DNA of 25,140 nt from a virus. The notes beneath the pieces are model-generated. The model did no database searches. It worked only from the letters and a program-made list of their open reading frames with translations, and was not told the DNA's origin. The position numbers and the translations under genes are program-made. This document shows, one piece after another, positions 6,747 to 17,315 of this stretch; the first letter of the stretch is position 1; each line of letters begins with the position of its first letter. Where the stretch lies: the IMG/VR virus record IMGVR_UViG_3300010885_009523, positions 1-25,140 of that record, one strand, 5' to 3'.

Positions 6747-9700
6747 ATTGTTTTGCTAGTTTTGCTCTAGTTCGCATCAATTCATCTAACTGTTCACGTT
6801 TTTGAATTGCAAACTGTTTAGAATCCATACCGGAAGGTAAACGCTGTTCTTTTACTTTGCGAATTTGTCCTGACAACTGATCTAACTCAGCTTTCATACT
6901 AGCAGCGCCCATACCAATATTAATTTCTTGTTCGTATTTTTTGCCGTATTCTTCAGCTTCTTTTTCAGCGCCCGTTTCTTGGAAATGCTTATATGTTTCA
7001 GAATACTGCGATGCTTTTTCTAAAACATCGTACGCTTTCATAGTAAGACCGCCAGCATCTTTAGGTTGGAACATTTGACCAAACACAGGCAAATCAGCCA
7101 TTGTGCCGTCAGGTTTTACAGTAGATTTATCACCGCGTATATCGGCGATTAAAGGATTTACCAATGTAGCAACGGTTGTATACAGCCCACCAAAATACCC
7201 TTTAGCTAAGTAGTCTATTTTAGCTGGTGATATACCAAAGAAGTTACCAACCTCTCCAAGATTACCGCCAATTAACTTAGCCACTTCTGTAGTCGTATCG
7301 TAATAACGCTCGTTTGGTCTTAACCCCTGCAAACGTTTGCTTTCTACTTCCGCCCCTGAATACACTGAACGGTTCATAGCAATTTCAAGCGGTGCTTTAA
7401 TAGCGGTGGGTATTCCAATAGGATTAGTTGCTTGCAATACAGTCTTAATTGCATCTAAGCCTTCTTTAGCTTTGTCGTCAGCATAAGCCATACGTACAAT
7501 AGCTTCAGGTAACGCTTTAAATATATAACCTATTTCAAACGGGATTGGCAATCTAAATGATTCTTTACCATCTTTGCCCATGCCGGGTATAAACCAATTC
7601 ATGTAACGCTGTTCAGGCGTAGCGTTTTGATACGCTTCGTTATCTTGTTGCGCTATAGCATACAAAATAGACATACCCATTATCATTGAGCCACGTTTTA
7701 TTAATTTGTTTTGCAACTCTAAACGCTTAGCGTAAGGCATATTGCCACTAAACGCTTTATACATTACGTTGTAGCCTTGAATCGCCGAATTAAAAAACGG
7801 CACCATTGTGTTAACCCAGTGCATAGAAGGCGACGCACCACGAGTATTGAAGTTCATTGACTCCATTGTGGCAATCTGCGCTTCCATATCTGACAAGCCT
7901 TGCTTGCGATAGTTTTCGTATATAACAGAACGAGTGGACGCATCTGCTTCAGTAGCTACTCTATCCATAAAAGCCATAGCGCCATTTAAATTAGCTTTGC
8001 CTGACTTAAGGCGAGTAACAATTTGATTTAAATCTTCTGCACGCCCTGTGTAAATTTCCCCACCTAAAATACCGGCTTCTTGTAATTTTTTAGCTGTATC
8101 GCTTTGACCACGTACGGCTTTATTAATCTCATTAAGCGACGATAAAATAGGCACAAAATCAGCGCCTGATGTTAACCAAGCGGATATTGGGTCACGCACT
8201 AACTGTTTGTACGCATAGAATGGGTTACGTGTTACGCCTTTACGTAGCCAGTTAGCCGGTATGCCAAGCAAACGCACAATACCCGGAAGCTGAGTAGGTA
8301 TGCCTTCTAAACCTTTAACTAAAAGCTCTGAGCTAATATCGCTAAACTCGGCGTTTTTAGATGTATCAATTACAGCGTGGTAGTCCTTACCATCGTTTTT
8401 AAACCGTATTACGTTTGGTCCTGCTGGCCCGCTACCTTTATGAATTTCAGCAATTCCAAGATTCTTTAACGTGTTAGCTACGCTGGCTGTTGCATCATTG
8501 CGCAAAGCCATTTCAGTAATCATGTTGGTGTTCTGTACAGAAGTACGGAAAAAGTCTTGAATCTTTGTGTTGTCACCAACTAGTTCATGTAGATATGGTT
8601 GGTCTTTTAAAGAACCAATACGAATTGGAGACTCGTTACCAATGATTAAATCTACGTTACCGCCACGAGCACGATAGTAAGGTATGTAGTTTTTAGCTTT
8701 AAACTTAGCCGCACTATCTTTAGATATGTATCCAGAACTAGCTAAGGAATCAATTAAGCCGTGGTTATATTTTTGATATGTTTCAAACGCTTTAACAAAC
8801 GCAGGGTCCGCATCGCCTGATCTTTCAGCGGCAGCCAGCATATCTTTGGTAATTTTGTTACCGTCAATTTCACCGTCACGTACCAGTTTTTCAAACCCAA
8901 CGCTTTTAGCACGTTTAGCTGCAGCATATGCAGTAAACATTTGATTTAACGCTTCAGGATTACCTTTAGTTGACTTAAGCAACTCATCTAAAACTTGTTT
9001 CATGCCGGGTCCACCCGACGCACGGATAGTTACTTCGCCTGTAGTTGGGTCGGTGTAAAACACACGAGCGCCGTTTACCAAAGTTTCACTAGTAATGTTA
9101 GTCCGCTGTCCATGAGACAGTAGTTTGTAAATCATTTGTGAAGATGCCGCATTTTCACCCATACGGCGCCATATCTCTTTAATTGGCGCTAGGCGATCAA
9201 CAAACTGCGTATTAAAAGCCGCTAAGTTGCCTTTAAAAGATTCGGTAACTGTTTTTGGTTTAGCAACTAATGTGTTAGAAAGCTGCATCAACGGATCGTT
9301 GCTGTCAGTAGGTTTAGCTTTACGGAAAGCAGTTTCCATGCCAATATCGCCGGAACGTAAACCGCCTCTGCTTTCCATTGCTTCTTTAGAACGCTTAAGC
9401 ACAAACAATAAGTCGGCGTCAGTAACCTTACTTAACTCCATTAAATTGTTTTTACGTAGCCAATCTTTAAACTGACCTATTAACTCTTTAATAAAACGTT
9501 GAGCTTTTTGTAAAAAGTTTTTGCTATCTAAACGCTGTTCTTCAAAGTGCGCAATCATTTCACGCACGCCCACCATCATTTCTTGTTCAGGCGTTAGATT
9601 AGGGTCGCTCTTTCTAGCTTCTCTAATAGCGTGCATAACATCATCAAGTACGCCAAGTTCTCTAGACATACGAACAAACCCGCCGGGCTGTGCTTCAATG

Positions 9701-12700
9701 CGCTTAGCTAAATTAACCATACCTTCTAGCCCAAGCAAACGATCTAATCCGTAGTGTCCAACAGCTTCGTGTGCTAACGTTTTTTCAAAGTCCAGCATAG
9801 TCTTGTGCGTGTCGCCAACAATAACAATAGTACCGTCTTTAAGTACGGCACCCTTCATTATGTCCGCTTCTTCTTTAGAAATTTGACGGCGAACATAGTC
9901 AGGCAACTCTACTGCAGTATCAGCGTATTCAAACTTAACTCCTTCAGGCAGTTTAGCTTTAAACTCGTCAGCAACACGTCGTGTTTCTTTAAGGTTTGCC
10001 GTAGTTTTTTCTTTTGAGCCTAAACGGAACACGTTACCAAAATCGTCATAGTTATCGTAATCTAACTCTGAAAGGTCTCTATCAAATAGATTACGTATAT
10101 CTCGTGTGTTTTCTTCAACGTCCATTGACTTGCTGGCGTTGCGAATATAACGCTCCATCTCTTCGGGAGATTGAAAACCAGCCTTACGTGCTTTAAGCAT
10201 TTCAGCTTCATACATTTCAGCGGCTGACGCAAACGCTTTCTTTGTTTCTTTTTCAGCAATACGCTTTTTAACAAACCCAATACGTTTGGCAGTTTTCTTA
10301 CCGGCTGGCGATGCGGCATATTCCGCTTCTTCACGAGCAGCATGTTTTTCTAAAGCTGGGGCAGCGGCTTCTTCTTGTAAAGTTTTAAGGCGTTTTGATA
10401 CGTCTTTTACTTGTTTGTCTAAATATAAAAAGTCAGCGCGCTGTTCTTTTTTACGAGCAATACCGCGCCACTTTCTAAGAGTGTCAACGTAATATATAAG
10501 CTCTTTTTTGGTAGCTGCTTCGTCTAAATATTTTTGCTTTATTTCATCAATAGCTCTTATTGTGGTTTCTGCTTCGCCTTTTAACCATCCTTCGGCATTA
10601 ATTCCTTTAGACGAAGCGTCAGTATAAATTTTTTCTTCAGCATCAGTTAATTCAATGCCTTTTTCATCTTTCTCTATTACGTCACGAAGTTTCTTATCTT
10701 CTTCTTTTTCAAAAGCAGATTTTTTATACAAACGGTCAGAAGCTTCTTCTTTAATCTTGCCACGAGTGCGCAACGCCTCAAAATCACCGCCATTAATAAT
10801 ATCGAGCTGAGCTTCTAAAGTTTGTCTTTCAATACGAATTTTGTCATTGGCTGCGTTGATAGACTTTCTTTGCGCTGCCGTAGCATTATCGGGTACTTTT
10901 TTAATTAATTTAGCTCTAGCAGCCGCAAGTTCTTTTTCAACAGTTGCTTTAATTGCAGCACGTTGTTTTTCAGTAACACGATTTTTTCTACGCTCAACGG
11001 TGCGTTTAGACTCTTCAAGTTGTTCCGCTTGTAGTGCTTTAGCTTTCTCTTCTTTTTCTATTGAGCTTTCGCCAATATCTTTTTTGAAACGTTCTGCTTT
11101 AGTTATTCTGGCGGCGGCTTCACGCAACGAGTTTTGTTCTTTATTAATGCTGTCGGTTAAACGTTTGTATTCTGCCGACTTAGGGTCGTCAAGTTTTGCA
11201 CGAGCAAGCAGCATACCCGCTAAACTGTCTTCGTCTTTTACGTCACCAAAGCCTAAATCTTCTAAACGTTTACCATCTTTTTCAAGTGCCTCTTCATATA
11301 CTTTACGGGCAGCTTCACGCTCATTTTCGCTTTTTAGTTGGTCGTTAGATTTTTTAAACAAATTACCAAGTTTTTTAGCTGTTTTATCGGCATTGACTAA
11401 ATCGGTTTCATATATTGTGCCGGTAGATACTTGAGTAGTAACTCGTTTACCGGGTAGTCCAAGACCTGTTTCACGAGCAGCTTTTTTCTCGCCTTCTTTT
11501 AAAAGTTTTGCCGTATCAGCTTCTTTTGGTGTTACATTAATGTCTTTAGTCTCGCCCATCTTAGTGGCGGTAATAGCAGGCGCTTCTCTATACTTATACG
11601 CTTTAGAACCAAACGCTTCTTTAAGAGCTTTAAGTCTGTTTAAAATTTCATCAGCTTCTTCTTTTTTAACACCCGTACGAATTACACCTGTTTCTTCTTC
11701 TGCGCCTTCAACAAACGCTTTTGTAGCGGTATCGTACTTAGCTTTAACTTCGTCAAGACGAGTTTTAAGTTTGTTTTTTCTAACTTTAAATTGTTTTTGC
11801 GCATCAATATCGCCCGAAACTTGCGCTTTTTCTAAACCAGCGGAAGCGGCGTCGTATTGTTTTTGTACAAAGTTAACACGGTTGTACAGCGCTTGTATTT
11901 CAGCTGATGAGTGCCCATCAAATTCTGTTGGATCAATACCAACAGCCTGCATAATTTGTTTTTGCTTTTTAGTTAATTCGCTTGCACCTTCAAATCCGGC
12001 TTTTTCAAATGCTTCAGCTATGGCTGTATCTTCAGGAGTAAGCTTAGCGGCGCCTTTTTCTTGAGCACGCAAACGAGTCGCACGATACCCTGTAGCACGT
12101 TCAGCTTTAGTTCCAAGATACACTTCAACAACGGTACGTACTGTATTCTCTTCTTGCTTTGTTAAGTCGGGCAAGTCGTTACTACGGCGCCCAGCATTAA
12201 TTTCCGTAATAGCGCCAGCAGCGTACGTGTCAATTTCATTACGAATAGAACGCAAAATAACTTCACGAGATCTGCTTTCTAAAAGGCCTTCTTTACCAGC
12301 GGTACCACCAAAAAACTCGCCTTTACGCAACGAATCAATATTGTCAATAATTTCAGAAATGGCAGTTTCTTGACGTTTAGCAGGCACAGCCTGCTCACCC
12401 GCTACCGTACCTTTAGGCGTAGGCGCCCCAGCTAACTGTCCAAACTCACCTTGTTGCGCTTTAGCTAAATCAAGTTCTAAACGCTTTTTAAGGTTAAGTA
12501 GGTTGGCTACCCCGTTCTTTGTTATTTTTGTTTTTGGGTTGTTTTTAGCGTCTTCAATTTTTAAATTTACATCTTCTAACGCAGCTTGAATTTTTAAGGA
12601 TTCTGTAGCTTTCCACTCACCCTGCATTTGCGCATCTTCTAAATCTTGTTCAAGACGTGCTTTGCGGCGCAGCATACGCGCTTTTTCATCTTTAGTAAGT

Positions 12701-15126
12701 TGTTTATATTGAACAATCTCTACTGCAAACTTACCGGCTTTTTTGTTTTTTTTCTTAGCTTTTTTAGCTTGATCTTCATCAATTTTTAATGTGTTTTCAA
12801 TATCCGCAATTTCTTTGCGAATACGTTCTAAATGTTCTGGACGGTAGCCTTCTTTTAGTTTAGGCTCCTCTAGTTTTAAACGTTTAGCCGCCGCTTTTTT
12901 AGCAACGTATTGTAGGTACGGTTGTTCTCCTCTAGCAGAACGCAATAAACTAACCGCTGAAGTCGGGGCTTTTTCTCCTTCTGCCGGCTTTATAGCGTTT
13001 AATTTTTCATACAAGTTTGTTAATACACCAACACGAGCATCCGGTTCTATCTGCAAGTTGTGCGCTTTGGCAAACGCTGCATCTTCTTCAATCGTTGCAA
13101 GTGCTTCTGCTACGTGGTTACGTAGCGTATCTACTTTTTTGGTTGGCCCCTTATCAAAATACCAAGCAGTTTGCCCAGCCGGTAAACCTAATGCGTTTGC
13201 TGATTCTTTGTTTAATTTATTTTTATCTAAATCATCTGCAACTTTAGTTAAAGTGTCTGTATCAAGCATTTGACGATATTTGATGTTATCGCTTTTAATA
13301 CCAACTAATCTAGCTATGCGCTCCTCTTCGGGAATATCACGATAGTCTTTAGGGTTAGGGAGTTCAGCTTTTTCTTCGCCACGCAACACATCACGGCGGT
13401 TTAAATCATTAATGTACCCTTGTAAAGCCGTTACTCTAGCTTTAGCAGCATCAACTGCGGCAGCCATTTCTTCACGTTTACCGGGTTCTAATACTTTGTC
13501 ATCAGCCAGTTTTTTAGTTACGTTTGCTAGCTGTCTTTTAGCAGCAGCCAATTGTTTTTCTAACGGCTCAAAACTAATACCGGCTTCTTTACCGTGCGCT
13601 TGCAATCTTTGTAAGGCGGCTAATTTTGTGTCGTATTCTTCACCAATTTTTTTTACTTTTTCAACGTCCCCGTTTTCGGCAGCGTCACGCAGACGAGTTT
13701 CAAGATCGTCAACTTGTTTATATAGTTCCGCATGAGCAGCTTGGGCTAAATCGGGATTCTGTTTAATAACTTCAGCGCCTTGTTTTAATTCTTCAGCTTT
13801 GGCTGCGTCATCAATTTCTTTTTGCTTAATTATCTGTTCTTGTTGTTGTGCGGCTATAGCTTCTTGCTCACGCTTTAACCGTAGTTCTTCTAAACGGCCT
13901 TCAAGCGTACTAGGTTTTTCTTCAACTTCGCCAGTTTGTTTTTTAAGTTCGTTTAGCTGCTTATACAGATCACCTATTTGTTCTTTACCCAAAAGGCGCT
14001 CTTCATCAGGTAAAGTTTTATCTTTGAGTACAGCTTTAAGATCGGCAATTTGTTGTTCTAACGTGGTGCGTTGCTGCGCCATTTCCGCTATACCTTCCGG
14101 GCTTTCACGGTAGGCTTTTTGTTCTGCTTCAGCGGCAGCTTTTTCTGTAGCCAGCTTTTCGCTCTCTACTTTTTTACCGGCTTCATCAATAAGTTTTTTA
14201 GCTCTGCGTGGCTCGCCCATACGAAGCAAACCAAAAAACGGAGCAACCATACCCATATCTTTAGCGGCTTGAATATATTGTTCATAAGCTTCAGGGCTAA
14301 ATATATCTTTGCCAATAGAATATAAACGACCCGCTTCATTGGCTATACCAGACGCAGCACCAGCACCAGCCGCTTCAACCGTGCCTTTTAATACGTTAGA
14401 TAGTTTGCCAGAAATTTGTGCGGCAGCTTCTTGTGCCCCAAGTTCACCGCTTAATACTTTAGGTGCTAGTAGTTTAGCTTCTTGAGTTGCCGTTCTTAAA
14501 GCAAAGCCTTTCATAGCTCCGCCAACAATTTCGTTACCTAAAGAATCAACAACGGTAGAAACTAATGCGGGTACTAATGCTTTACCAAAGTCAGCTTCTT
14601 GACCTTTCTCTTTTTGTGCTTGAACAAATTCACCTAAATATGCAGGGAAGTTTGTAGCAGCAAAAGCTGCAGCGCCTACTACAGGACCGGCAACACGCCC
14701 AACAGTGTTAGCAGCAATAGGAGCACCGTAACGACCGGCAAGACTACCAAGCATTCCGCCAACAGGTTCTGTAATATATTTGCTAAGTCCGGTACCAAGT
14801 AAAGATGTAATGCCTTGACGTTTGGCAATCTCTATATCTTGGTCAGTAGTACTTTGAAAACCTTCTTCACCGGCTTTTTTTAATTCTGTGCCGTATTTGT
14901 TTACGCCTTCAAGATTTGCTGTATTGCCTATGCCCTGTGCATAAGAGCCAGCGCCAGTTTTAAAACCGGAAGTAAGTGCTGGAAAAAAGCCAGTTTTTTC
15001 TTTATGCTTAGCGTAATCTTCAAAACCCTCAGGGAATTGTTCTTTTGCTAACTTAAGCGCCTCTTCATCAGATAAACCTTTTGGCACTTCAACATAAGAC
15101 CCATTGGGTAATGGTAAATACGGCAT
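6703..15126 (-). CDS. Giant (2807-aa) internal virion / polyvalent ejection protein
   Basis: A 2807-residue protein occupying a third of the window, in the position of T7 gp16. N-terminus: short start motif LPNGSYVEVPKGLSDEEAL typical of phage ejection proteins, then a Gly/Ala-rich region with a hydrophobic stretch at about 145-168 (VAGPVVGAAAFAATNFPAYL) that could insert in a membrane. Residues of about 310-1690 are charged Lys/Glu/Ala coiled coil. At 1786-1791 lies LAHEAVGHYGL, a zincin-like HExxGH motif (H1786, E1787, H1791). The C-terminal 800 residues carry features of the LPD38 large-polyvalent domain: TRNPFYAYKQLVRDPISAW near 2300, MNFNTRGASPSMHWVNTMVP, and a region around NPIGIPTAIKAPLEIAMNRS. 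It is probably packaged in the capsid and injected, helping DNA entry and perhaps cleaving a host target. Start: AGGA seven bases before ATG. Assigned from architecture and synteny; protease activity is unproven. Confidence 0.8.
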   Translation of the reverse strand: MPYLPLPNGSYVEVPKGLSDEEALKLAKEQFPEGFEDYAKHKEKTGFFPALTSGFKTGAGSYAQGIGNTANLEGVNKYGTELKKAGEEGFQSTTDQDIEIAKRQGITSLLGTGLSKYITEPVGGMLGSLAGRYGAPIAANTVGRVAGPVVGAAAFAATNFPAYLGEFVQAQKEKGQEADFGKALVPALVSTVVDSLGNEIVGGAMKGFALRTATQEAKLLAPKVLSGELGAQEAAAQISGKLSNVLKGTVEAAGAGAASGIANEAGRLYSIGKDIFSPEAYEQYIQAAKDMGMVAPFFGLLRMGEPRRAKKLIDEAGKKVESEKLATEKAAAEAEQKAYRESPEGIAEMAQQRTTLEQQIADLKAVLKDKTLPDEERLLGKEQIGDLYKQLNELKKQTGEVEEKPSTLEGRLEELRLKREQEAIAAQQQEQIIKQKEIDDAAKAEELKQGAEVIKQNPDLAQAAHAELYKQVDDLETRLRDAAENGDVEKVKKIGEEYDTKLAALQRLQAHGKEAGISFEPLEKQLAAAKRQLANVTKKLADDKVLEPGKREEMAAAVDAAKARVTALQGYINDLNRRDVLRGEEKAELPNPKDYRDIPEEERIARLVGIKSDNIKYRQMLDTDTLTKVADDLDKNKLNKESANALGLPAGQTAWYFDKGPTKKVDTLRNHVAEALATIEEDAAFAKAHNLQIEPDARVGVLTNLYEKLNAIKPAEGEKAPTSAVSLLRSARGEQPYLQYVAKKAAAKRLKLEEPKLKEGYRPEHLERIRKEIADIENTLKIDEDQAKKAKKKNKKAGKFAVEIVQYKQLTKDEKARMLRRKARLEQDLEDAQMQGEWKATESLKIQAALEDVNLKIEDAKNNPKTKITKNGVANLLNLKKRLELDLAKAQQGEFGQLAGAPTPKGTVAGEQAVPAKRQETAISEIIDNIDSLRKGEFFGGTAGKEGLLESRSREVILRSIRNEIDTYAAGAITEINAGRRSNDLPDLTKQEENTVRTVVEVYLGTKAERATGYRATRLRAQEKGAAKLTPEDTAIAEAFEKAGFEGASELTKKQKQIMQAVGIDPTEFDGHSSAEIQALYNRVNFVQKQYDAASAGLEKAQVSGDIDAQKQFKVRKNKLKTRLDEVKAKYDTATKAFVEGAEEETGVIRTGVKKEEADEILNRLKALKEAFGSKAYKYREAPAITATKMGETKDINVTPKEADTAKLLKEGEKKAARETGLGLPGKRVTTQVSTGTIYETDLVNADKTAKKLGNLFKKSNDQLKSENEREAARKVYEEALEKDGKRLEDLGFGDVKDEDSLAGMLLARAKLDDPKSAEYKRLTDSINKEQNSLREAAARITKAERFKKDIGESSIEKEEKAKALQAEQLEESKRTVERRKNRVTEKQRAAIKATVEKELAAARAKLIKKVPDNATAAQRKSINAANDKIRIERQTLEAQLDIINGGDFEALRTRGKIKEEASDRLYKKSAFEKEEDKKLRDVIEKDEKGIELTDAEEKIYTDASSKGINAEGWLKGEAETTIRAIDEIKQKYLDEAATKKELIYYVDTLRKWRGIARKKEQRADFLYLDKQVKDVSKRLKTLQEEAAAPALEKHAAREEAEYAASPAGKKTAKRIGFVKKRIAEKETKKAFASAAEMYEAEMLKARKAGFQSPEEMERYIRNASKSMDVEENTRDIRNLFDRDLSELDYDNYDDFGNVFRLGSKEKTTANLKETRRVADEFKAKLPEGVKFEYADTAVELPDYVRRQISKEEADIMKGAVLKDGTIVIVGDTHKTMLDFEKTLAHEAVGHYGLDRLLGLEGMVNLAKRIEAQPGGFVRMSRELGVLDDVMHAIREARKSDPNLTPEQEMMVGVREMIAHFEEQRLDSKNFLQKAQRFIKELIGQFKDWLRKNNLMELSKVTDADLLFVLKRSKEAMESRGGLRSGDIGMETAFRKAKPTDSNDPLMQLSNTLVAKPKTVTESFKGNLAAFNTQFVDRLAPIKEIWRRMGENAASSQMIYKLLSHGQRTNITSETLVNGARVFYTDPTTGEVTIRASGGPGMKQVLDELLKSTKGNPEALNQMFTAYAAAKRAKSVGFEKLVRDGEIDGNKITKDMLAAAERSGDADPAFVKAFETYQKYNHGLIDSLASSGYISKDSAAKFKAKNYIPYYRARGGNVDLIIGNESPIRIGSLKDQPYLHELVGDNTKIQDFFRTSVQNTNMITEMALRNDATASVANTLKNLGIAEIHKGSGPAGPNVIRFKNDGKDYHAVIDTSKNAEFSDISSELLVKGLEGIPTQLPGIVRLLGIPANWLRKGVTRNPFYAYKQLVRDPISAWLTSGADFVPILSSLNEINKAVRGQSDTAKKLQEAGILGGEIYTGRAEDLNQIVTRLKSGKANLNGAMAFMDRVATEADASTRSVIYENYRKQGLSDMEAQIATMESMNFNTRGASPSMHWVNTMVPFFNSAIQGYNVMYKAFSGNMPYAKRLELQNKLIKRGSMIMGMSILYAIAQQDNEAYQNATPEQRYMNWFIPGMGKDGKESFRLPIPFEIGYIFKALPEAIVRMAYADDKAKEGLDAIKTVLQATNPIGIPTAIKAPLEIAMNRSVYSGAEVESKRLQGLRPNERYYDTTTEVAKLIGGNLGEVGNFFGISPAKIDYLAKGYFGGLYTTVATLVNPLIADIRGDKSTVKPDGTMADLPVFGQMFQPKDAGGLTMKAYDVLEKASQYSETYKHFQETGAEKEAEEYGKKYEQEINIGMGAASMKAELDQLSGQIRKVKEQRLPSGMDSKQFAIQKREQLDELMRTRAKLAKQFSAQIAETKRQSSR

Positions 15127-15152
15127 AAATTTTTCCTAGCAGTTTGCAGGTA

Positions 15153-17306
15153 TTACTTTGGTTTAATTGCCCCAATTACATTTCCGGGGACGGTATCTAC
15201 TTGTAAACTAGGCGCAGTTAAATCTCCGCCTTGGTCACTGAACCATTGTACCAGTTTTGGGTTACTTTTTATTATTTCAAGGAAACGTTTTTGTCTATAC
15301 GCATCAATTTGATTTGCGGGTAACATTCGTTTGTCGAGTTCTTTTTGTATTGTGTTGTGAATGTTTTGTAACTGCAAAGAATATTTAGCGTCGCTTCCTT
15401 CTCCTACTTTAGAGCCATAGTATTTATCTAATATTTGGTTTTTGTCTAGTGCAAGTTGCGCTCCTAAGCCTTGAGCCATAGCGGTGTTGTATCCTTTTTG
15501 CGCATCGCCATAATAACCTAAGCCTGTTTGAGCGCCTTTTGAAATTGCGGAACTTAATGGTCCTGCTGAACCGGCAGTAGTTAAACCGCTCAATATCATA
15601 CCAATACCTCTATCTTCTTTACGTTGTTGCGCTAAACCAGCTAAATACTTATCAAGAGTTGTTTGAGAAGCCGCAAATGGGTTAGCTGTAGGGGTAGAGT
15701 CTTCAGTTTTTGTACCTAGTATTTTTTGAATGTCTGCAGGTACGGCGTTAGTTTGTGTGTCGTTTGTTGCAGGCGCTTTAGCTGTTGGTTTAACTGCGGA
15801 TACTTCTTCTCTTGCTTTTGCTAAAGCTTCGGGGTTTTGCCGAAGTATTTGATTGCCTACAGCAAAATCACCGTTCATTGGATCACTAAAATTTTCAAAA
15901 TACGGGTTGCCAGCCATAGTACTCATAGTACCTTCACCTAAATTTTTTCCACCTTCATAAATCAATCCGGGTATACCAAGAGTAGCAGCCTGTTTCTGTA
16001 AAAAACCTCTAACGCCACCCGGCATATTAGGGGCGTTTGGTATTGTAGATGTTGGTGCAGAAGGTGCGGCTGGAATAGGCGCTTTTTTAGCTGCTTGTTT
16101 TTGTAAAAAATCGGCAGCTTCTCTGCTCATTGTTCTGTTAGGTGCTTTAGGACTTTTAATTTTTTTATCTTTTGGCCCGTACTCTTCTTCTAAAAGTCTT
16201 TCTGCTTGATTTGGGTACCCATATTCAGCATTTAATAGCGCTTCTGTTGCGGGTGTTCCACCGCCAGTTAAACCTACAATGCCGCCGTGCGCCAAAGAAA
16301 CAACACCCGTACCGGCTTTAGAATTAAGAAACGATAAAGTGTCGCCAACAGTTTTACCTTTTAAATATGGGTTACTTGCTATTACTTGGCGAGATACAAC
16401 ACGGTCAATAGGCGTATCATGTTTTTTATTTAACATACTTTTAATTCCCGCCAAACCAAAATGATGCGCACCGTATACTTCGCCGTATGTTGGGTCACGT
16501 CCAAGAGATTTTTTAAGTCCTTCTGCGTTTTGACGCAAATACGCCGCACCTAAGTCGGCATTTTTTACAGGGTCAAACTGCTCGCCCTCTTTACCGCCCA
16601 TGCCTTTCCAAGTTCTGTCTGTAAATTGAAAAAGTCCTTTAGCAGTACTGTGTGGGTTTTTAGCGTCTGTTTTACCGCCGCTTTCAGAATGCGCTATACG
16701 AGCCAACAAATCTGTAGGTAGGCTATGTTTTTCTGCAGCGCTTGAAAGAATATTTGAAATGCCTTTGTTATCTCCGGAGATTGTTTTAGAGGCAGAAATA
16801 ATACTGGCTGCAGCAGGTTTAGTTATTGAACTATATTTAGCTGCTTTAGGGTTCGCTACAGCCATAATGCCAGCGCCTAAACCACCCAAGTCGCCATAAC
16901 GTGCAGACATAGCTTCTAATTCAGCAAAATCATCATCTTCAGCGTCTTCGTCATCTTCATCAAAAACGTTAAAACCGCCTGTAGCAAAAGACACCAAACC
17001 GCCGCCAGCGCCCATAGCAGGTTCGCCCATGCCTTCCATTGTAGGAGCAGGCAACTGATCTAAACCAGCCATTTGTGGCTGCGCTTGAGCAACCATTCTA
17101 TCTCTTACGCTAGGCTGAGCGCCTTTGGCTTTAGCTTGCGCTCCTTTGAGTGCAGTAGCTTGTTTATCCCGCATTTGTTTAGCGGACATAGCAACAGCCA
17201 TAGGCAAAGAGTTATCTTGCCCTTGCATAATTCTTAACAATCTGTCATCTGGGTAAATCTTTGGATTCAGCGCCAGTTTGTACATCTGTTCTAGATTCAT
17301 TCCCAT
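15153..17306 (-). CDS. Virion protein with lytic transglycosylase (SLT) domain
   Basis: A 717-residue internal virion protein whose middle (about 183-330) is a soluble lytic transglycosylase-like domain: LLARIAHSESGGK (E208 as catalytic acid), STAKGLFQFTDRTWKGMGG (220-238), and DLGAAYLRQN, with the usual E..GG / GLFQ(F) pattern. It would cut peptidoglycan glycan strands locally during DNA entry, as the T7 gp16 N-terminal domain does. The rest is low-complexity: an acidic run DEDDEDAEDDDF (117-127), and Gly boxes GAGGGLVSFATGG (99-111) and HGGIVGLTGGG later on. Start: TAAGGA, in which TAA is the stop of the upstream gene, lies six bases before the ATG; this coupling indicates co-translation. 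It lies between the gp14-like protein and the giant protein, so it belongs to the ejection apparatus. Confidence 0.85.
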   Translation of the reverse strand: MGMNLEQMYKLALNPKIYPDDRLLRIMQGQDNSLPMAVAMSAKQMRDKQATALKGAQAKAKGAQPSVRDRMVAQAQPQMAGLDQLPAPTMEGMGEPAMGAGGGLVSFATGGFNVFDEDDEDAEDDDFAELEAMSARYGDLGGLGAGIMAVANPKAAKYSSITKPAAASIISASKTISGDNKGISNILSSAAEKHSLPTDLLARIAHSESGGKTDAKNPHSTAKGLFQFTDRTWKGMGGKEGEQFDPVKNADLGAAYLRQNAEGLKKSLGRDPTYGEVYGAHHFGLAGIKSMLNKKHDTPIDRVVSRQVIASNPYLKGKTVGDTLSFLNSKAGTGVVSLAHGGIVGLTGGGTPATEALLNAEYGYPNQAERLLEEEYGPKDKKIKSPKAPNRTMSREAADFLQKQAAKKAPIPAAPSAPTSTIPNAPNMPGGVRGFLQKQAATLGIPGLIYEGGKNLGEGTMSTMAGNPYFENFSDPMNGDFAVGNQILRQNPEALAKAREEVSAVKPTAKAPATNDTQTNAVPADIQKILGTKTEDSTPTANPFAASQTTLDKYLAGLAQQRKEDRGIGMILSGLTTAGSAGPLSSAISKGAQTGLGYYGDAQKGYNTAMAQGLGAQLALDKNQILDKYYGSKVGEGSDAKYSLQLQNIHNTIQKELDKRMLPANQIDAYRQKRFLEIIKSNPKLVQWFSDQGGDLTAPSLQVDTVPGNVIGAIKPK

Positions 17307-17315
17307 AATTAGTCC

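Noticed and set aside
10841-12064. Two long open frames on the + strand (197 and 174 codons) inside the giant gene
   Set aside because: They are the reverse reading of the Lys/Glu/Ala-rich coiled coil, giving Ser/Leu/Ala-rich nonsense with no ribosome site or known motif; the - strand frame is continuous and protein-like.
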